Assembly (NCBI GenBank): GCA_020441225.1
Contig: JAGRMP010000136.1
Span: 1-7,534 of the forward strand
Source of the DNA: Maritimibacter sp.
GTDB taxonomy: Bacteria; Pseudomonadota; Alphaproteobacteria; Rhodobacterales; Rhodobacteraceae
Direction: 5' to 3'
Length of the DNA stretch: 7,534 nt
The first letter of the stretch is position 1; each line of letters starts with the position of its first letter. The position numbers and the translations under genes are program-made. Below the pieces are notes generated by a model that had not been told where the DNA came from, made no database searches, and saw only the letters and a list, made by a program, of their open reading frames with translations. Positions 5,430 through 7,534 of the stretch are shown piece after piece.

Positions 5430-6449
5430 TCAGCCGGCGCTGACCCCGGCCTCGGCAAAGGTCGCCATGCCGGAATGGCATGCGATGGCCCCTCGCAACA
5501 GATTGATGGCCAGGGCCGCGCCAGACCCTTCGCCGAGGCGCATGCCAAGCGACAGAAGGGGGGTCTTGTCGAGCGCATCGAGCAGCCTGCCGTGCCCGGC
5601 CTCTGCCGAAACATGGCCCGCCACAGCATGGTCGAGCGCCCCGGGAACCGCCAGCGCCAGCGCCGCCGCGGCGGCGGTGCAGATGAAACCGTCAAGGATC
5701 ACCGGGATTCGGTCCGTCCGCGCCCGGGCGATCGCCCCGGCCATCGCCGCGAGTTCGCGCCCGCCAAGGCATCTGAGCGCTTCCAGCGGATCCCCGGACG
5801 CCTCCGGATTGGCCGCAAGCCCCGCACCCACCACCTGCGCCTTTCGGGCGAGCCCCGCGTCGTCCACCCCGGTGCCGCGCCCCACCCAATCGACCGGCGC
5901 GCCACCGAACAGCGCGTGCGCAAGCGCGGCGGCGGCGGTGGTGTTACCGATCCCCATCTCACCGACCACAAGAAGGTCCGTGTCTGCACCGACGGCCGTC
6001 CACCCGACCCCGAGCGCGTCGATGACCTCCGCTTCCGACATCGCCGGGCCCTTGGTGAAATCGGCCGTGGGCCGGTCGAGTGCCAGCGCATGGACATCCA
6101 TCCGCGCGCCCGCAAGCTTCGCGAGCTGGTTGACCGCGGCGCCACCGGCTTCGAAATTCGAGACCATCTGTACCGTCACCTCGGGCGGAAACGCCGATAC
6201 CCCTTGCGCCGTCACGCCGTGATTTCCGGCGAAGACGATCACCTGCGGCCGTTCGATCTGCGGCCGCGGGTTGCCACGCCAGCCGGCGTACCAGATTGCC
6301 AGCTCTTCGAGCCGTCCCAGCGCGCCCGGCGGTTTGGTCAATTGGCCGTTGCGCGCTTGCGCACCTGTTCGGGCCGCGGTGTCCGCCGTGGGCGCCGCAG
6401 CGAGGCGTTGGCGAAAGGCGGCGAGCGAGGAAAACGGGACGTCGGGCAC
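5430..6449 (-). CDS. cobT: Nicotinate-nucleotide--dimethylbenzimidazole phosphoribosyltransferase
   Basis: CobT transfers the ribose phosphate of nicotinate mononucleotide to 5,6-dimethylbenzimidazole, giving alpha-ribazole 5'-phosphate for the lower ligand of cobalamin. It is cytoplasmic. The 339 residues are the normal family length. Family motifs are [10 protein letters not shown] (39-48), [15 protein letters not shown] (74-88), [13 protein letters not shown] (163-175), GRGTGVDD (190-197), the [10 protein letters not shown] segment (252-261), and GEGSGAALA (306-314), where Glu307 corresponds to the catalytic base of the Salmonella enzyme (Glu317). Glu164 matches the second conserved acid. 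The start is a GTG at 6449, supported by AGGAG (6461-6457) seven bases upstream. It diverges from cobS across 74 bases, so the two consecutive steps could share a control region. I see nothing truncated or anomalous. Confidence 0.97.
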   Translation of the reverse strand: MPDVPFSSLAAFRQRLAAAPTADTAARTGAQARNGQLTKPPGALGRLEELAIWYAGWRGNPRPQIERPQVIVFAGNHGVTAQGVSAFPPEVTVQMVSNFEAGGAAVNQLAKLAGARMDVHALALDRPTADFTKGPAMSEAEVIDALGVGWTAVGADTDLLVVGEMGIGNTTAAAALAHALFGGAPVDWVGRGTGVDDAGLARKAQVVGAGLAANPEASGDPLEALRCLGGRELAAMAGAIARARTDRIPVILDGFICTAAAAALALAVPGALDHAVAGHVSAEAGHGRLLDALDKTPLLSLGMRLGEGSGAALAINLLRGAIACHSGMATFAEAGVSAG

Positions 6450-6523
6450 GGGCGGGCTCCTGTTGATCTGGGTCTCGGGTTTCTTTAGCGATATCGTGCG
6501 CCAGGAAAAACCGGAAACCCACG
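6450..6523. promoter_or_regulatory. Short divergent cobT/cobS intergenic region
   Basis: Seventy-four bases separate the two start codons, and promoters for both genes must lie here or inside the opposing gene. It holds the AGGAG ribosome site for cobT (6461-6457) and a weaker GGAA (6513-6516) seven bases before the cobS ATG. No clear -35/-10 pair stands out. It is too short for a cobalamin riboswitch, and I see no B12-box-like core. Confidence 0.6.
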
Positions 6524-7279
6524 ATGGCCCAGCCCTCTGAACAACGCGCGCTCCCTGCCGACCTCGCCGAGGCGCTCGGCCTGCTTACACGCCTGCCCGT
6601 GCCCGTTCACAGCCCGCGTGGCGCCGCCTCGGCCTGGGCCTGGCCAGTGGCCGGTCTCGCCATTGCGCTTCTCACCGGCATGGTCGCCGCCATTGCCCTG
6701 CGTCTGGATCTGCGCCCCGAGCTGGCTGCCGGTGTCGCGCTTGCCGCGCAGATCGCCCTCTCCGGCGGGTTGCACGAGGACGGACTCGCCGACACCGCCG
6801 ACGGCTTCTGGGGCGGCTCCGCGCCCGCGCGGCGCCTCGAGATCATGAAAGACAGCCGGATCGGCAGCTACGGCGTGATTGCGCTGGTCCTGTCGCTCGG
6901 CCTGCGCTGGCAGGCTTTGAGCCTGTTGTTCGCGTCGGGGCACGTGGCCGCCCCGCTCGTTGCGGCGGCGGTGCTGTCGCGCGGCACAATGGCCGTTCTG
7001 ATGTCTGCCCTGCCCAATGCGCGCGGCGAGGGCCTGTCGGCCTCGGTCGGCCGCCCGTCCCAGGGAACAGCCCTTCTCGCGGTCGGGGTCGCGCTTGCAC
7101 TGAGCCTTGCGGCGGTCGGCTGGGCGATCCTCGGTCCGCTCCTGTGGCTGGCGCTCGCCACCATCGGCCTCGCGGGCCTGGCGCGAGCCAAGATCGGCGG
7201 TCAGACCGGCGACGTCCTTGGCGCTTCCCAGCAGATCGGCGAGGTCGCCGTGCTCATCGCGCTGGCAAGTGCACTCTGA
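6524..7279 (+). CDS. cobS: Adenosylcobinamide-GDP ribazoletransferase (cobalamin synthase)
   Basis: CobS joins alpha-ribazole to adenosylcobinamide-GDP, releasing GMP and forming adenosylcobalamin. It is an integral inner-membrane enzyme. The 251 residues match the family. The metal-binding signature is [15 protein letters not shown] (81-95) with Asp86, Asp90 and Asp93. It is followed by [11 protein letters not shown] (107-117) and, near the C-terminus, [13 protein letters not shown] (225-237), all hallmark segments. Hydrophobic stretches near 38-60, 68-80, 117-138, 141-162, 181-200 and 203-220 give the expected multi-spanning topology. The ATG at 6524 has a modest GGAA ribosome site. It is divergent from cobT and convergent with the carD-like gene. 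The usual companions cobU and cobC are not in this window. Confidence 0.97.
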   Translation: MAQPSEQRALPADLAEALGLLTRLPVPVHSPRGAASAWAWPVAGLAIALLTGMVAAIALRLDLRPELAAGVALAAQIALSGGLHEDGLADTADGFWGGSAPARRLEIMKDSRIGSYGVIALVLSLGLRWQALSLLFASGHVAAPLVAAAVLSRGTMAVLMSALPNARGEGLSASVGRPSQGTALLAVGVALALSLAAVGWAILGPLLWLALATIGLAGLARAKIGGQTGDVLGASQQIGEVAVLIALASAL

Positions 7280-7302
7280 TCCGACCCGCCTTCAACAGCA
7301 CA

Positions 7303-7336
7303 CCGCCGCCCGGCTCGGGCGGCGGCGCAAGTGTTT
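7303..7336 (+). terminator. Hairpin terminator downstream of cobS
   Basis: CCGCCGCCCG (7303-7312), a GCT loop and CGGGCGGCGG (7316-7325) form a perfect ten-pair GC stem that starts 24 bases after the cobS stop. A TTTT run ends at 7336, about ten bases past the stem, so the U-tract is offset and termination may be imperfect. The stem is symmetric and could also stall transcription arriving from the carD side. Confidence 0.6.
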
Positions 7337-7404
7337 TCGTCGGTTCTGATCGGCAGACCCCCGGCAACTGCGTTTCGGCGTCGCGGGGATCCTTCGGCCC
7401 GAAG

Positions 7405-7534
7405 TCAGGCCGCGCGCGAGGTCAGCACGTCGCCGACCTGCTTCTGGGCGGCAATCTCGTCGCCGCCGGCCACCGCGGCCACTTCGCGGGTCAGACGCTC
7501 CAGCGCGGCCTCGTAGAGCTGGCGCTCGGAATAG
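7405..7534 (-). CDS. CarD family transcriptional regulator, C-terminal 42 codons only
   Basis: The minus-strand frame entering from the right edge reads YSERQLYEAALERLTREV and then AAVAGGDEIAAQKQVGDVL before a TGA at 7407-7405. SERQLYEAALERLTRE is the C-terminal helical signature I know from alphaproteobacterial CarD proteins. CarD binds RNA polymerase through its N-terminal Tudor-like domain (outside this window) and stabilises open complexes; in Rhodobacter it acts at many promoters lacking T at -7. A tight palindrome (CTTCGG, C, CCGAAG at 7392-7404) abuts the stop, but no U-tract follows on the minus strand. The rest of the gene lies beyond the window, so integrity cannot be judged. Confidence 0.85.
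   Translation of the reverse strand, partial: YSERQLYEAALERLTREVAAVAGGDEIAAQKQVGDVLTSRAA

Noticed and set aside
5475..6488. A 337-codon plus-strand open frame antisense to cobT
   Set aside because: The opposite strand encodes a full-length CobT with all family motifs; this frame is Arg-rich shadow sequence.
6450..6523. Cobalamin riboswitch before cobT or cobS
   Set aside because: The gap is far shorter than a cobalamin riboswitch and contains no B12-box-like core.
1..7534. CRISPR arrays, tRNA or rRNA genes, insertion sequences, defence systems
   Set aside because: I saw no regularly spaced repeats, tRNA-like folds, transposase motifs or terminal inverted repeats with target duplications anywhere in the window.

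Overview
The window is high-GC DNA whose gene content points to a Rhodobacterales (Paracoccaceae/Rhodobacteraceae) alphaproteobacterium. It carries the first two genes of a gene transfer agent (GTA) head cluster, a bipartite proline/alanine-rich membrane protein of a kind I associate with that group, a divergent cobT/cobS pair, and the C-terminus of a CarD family regulator. I have no database access, so these are family assignments from motifs and remembered homologues.

Layout, left to right. Positions 1-1397 (minus strand) hold the 5' end of a GTA-type late operon: a small-terminase-like gene (g1/terS) overlapping the large terminase gene (g2/terL), which runs off the left edge with its ATPase domain complete and most of its nuclease domain present. 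Positions 1398-1797 form a 400-base divergent control region. It contains a strong intrinsic terminator aimed at the terminase genes and lying only about 40 bases before terS, a possible promoter just upstream of that terminator, a spaced direct repeat, and, on the plus strand, a possible leader ORF and a promoter for the next gene. Positions 1798-5259 (plus) encode a 1153-residue bitopic protein: a conserved cytoplasmic N-terminal domain, a long Pro/Ala-rich linker, one membrane helix, a second low-complexity linker, and a C-terminal PilP/GspC-like domain. Positions 5260-5429 hold two adjacent inverted repeats between convergent genes. Positions 5430-7279 hold cobT (minus) and cobS (plus), divergent across 74 bases, which together attach the lower ligand of cobalamin. 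Positions 7280-7534 hold a hairpin and the last 42 codons of a carD-like gene (minus).

How the parts relate. TerS and TerL form the DNA-packaging motor of the GTA particle. CobT makes alpha-ribazole phosphate, and CobS joins alpha-ribazole (after dephosphorylation) to adenosylcobinamide-GDP. CarD is a global RNA polymerase partner. The large bitopic protein has no evident link to either system.

The observations most worth following are the promoter-terminator-terS order (compare the lambda pR'-tR' late-gene switch), the architecture of the 1153-residue protein, and the leader ORF with a perfect Shine-Dalgarno sequence that ends four bases before that protein's poorly equipped start codon. 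I found no clear sign of an entirely new system.
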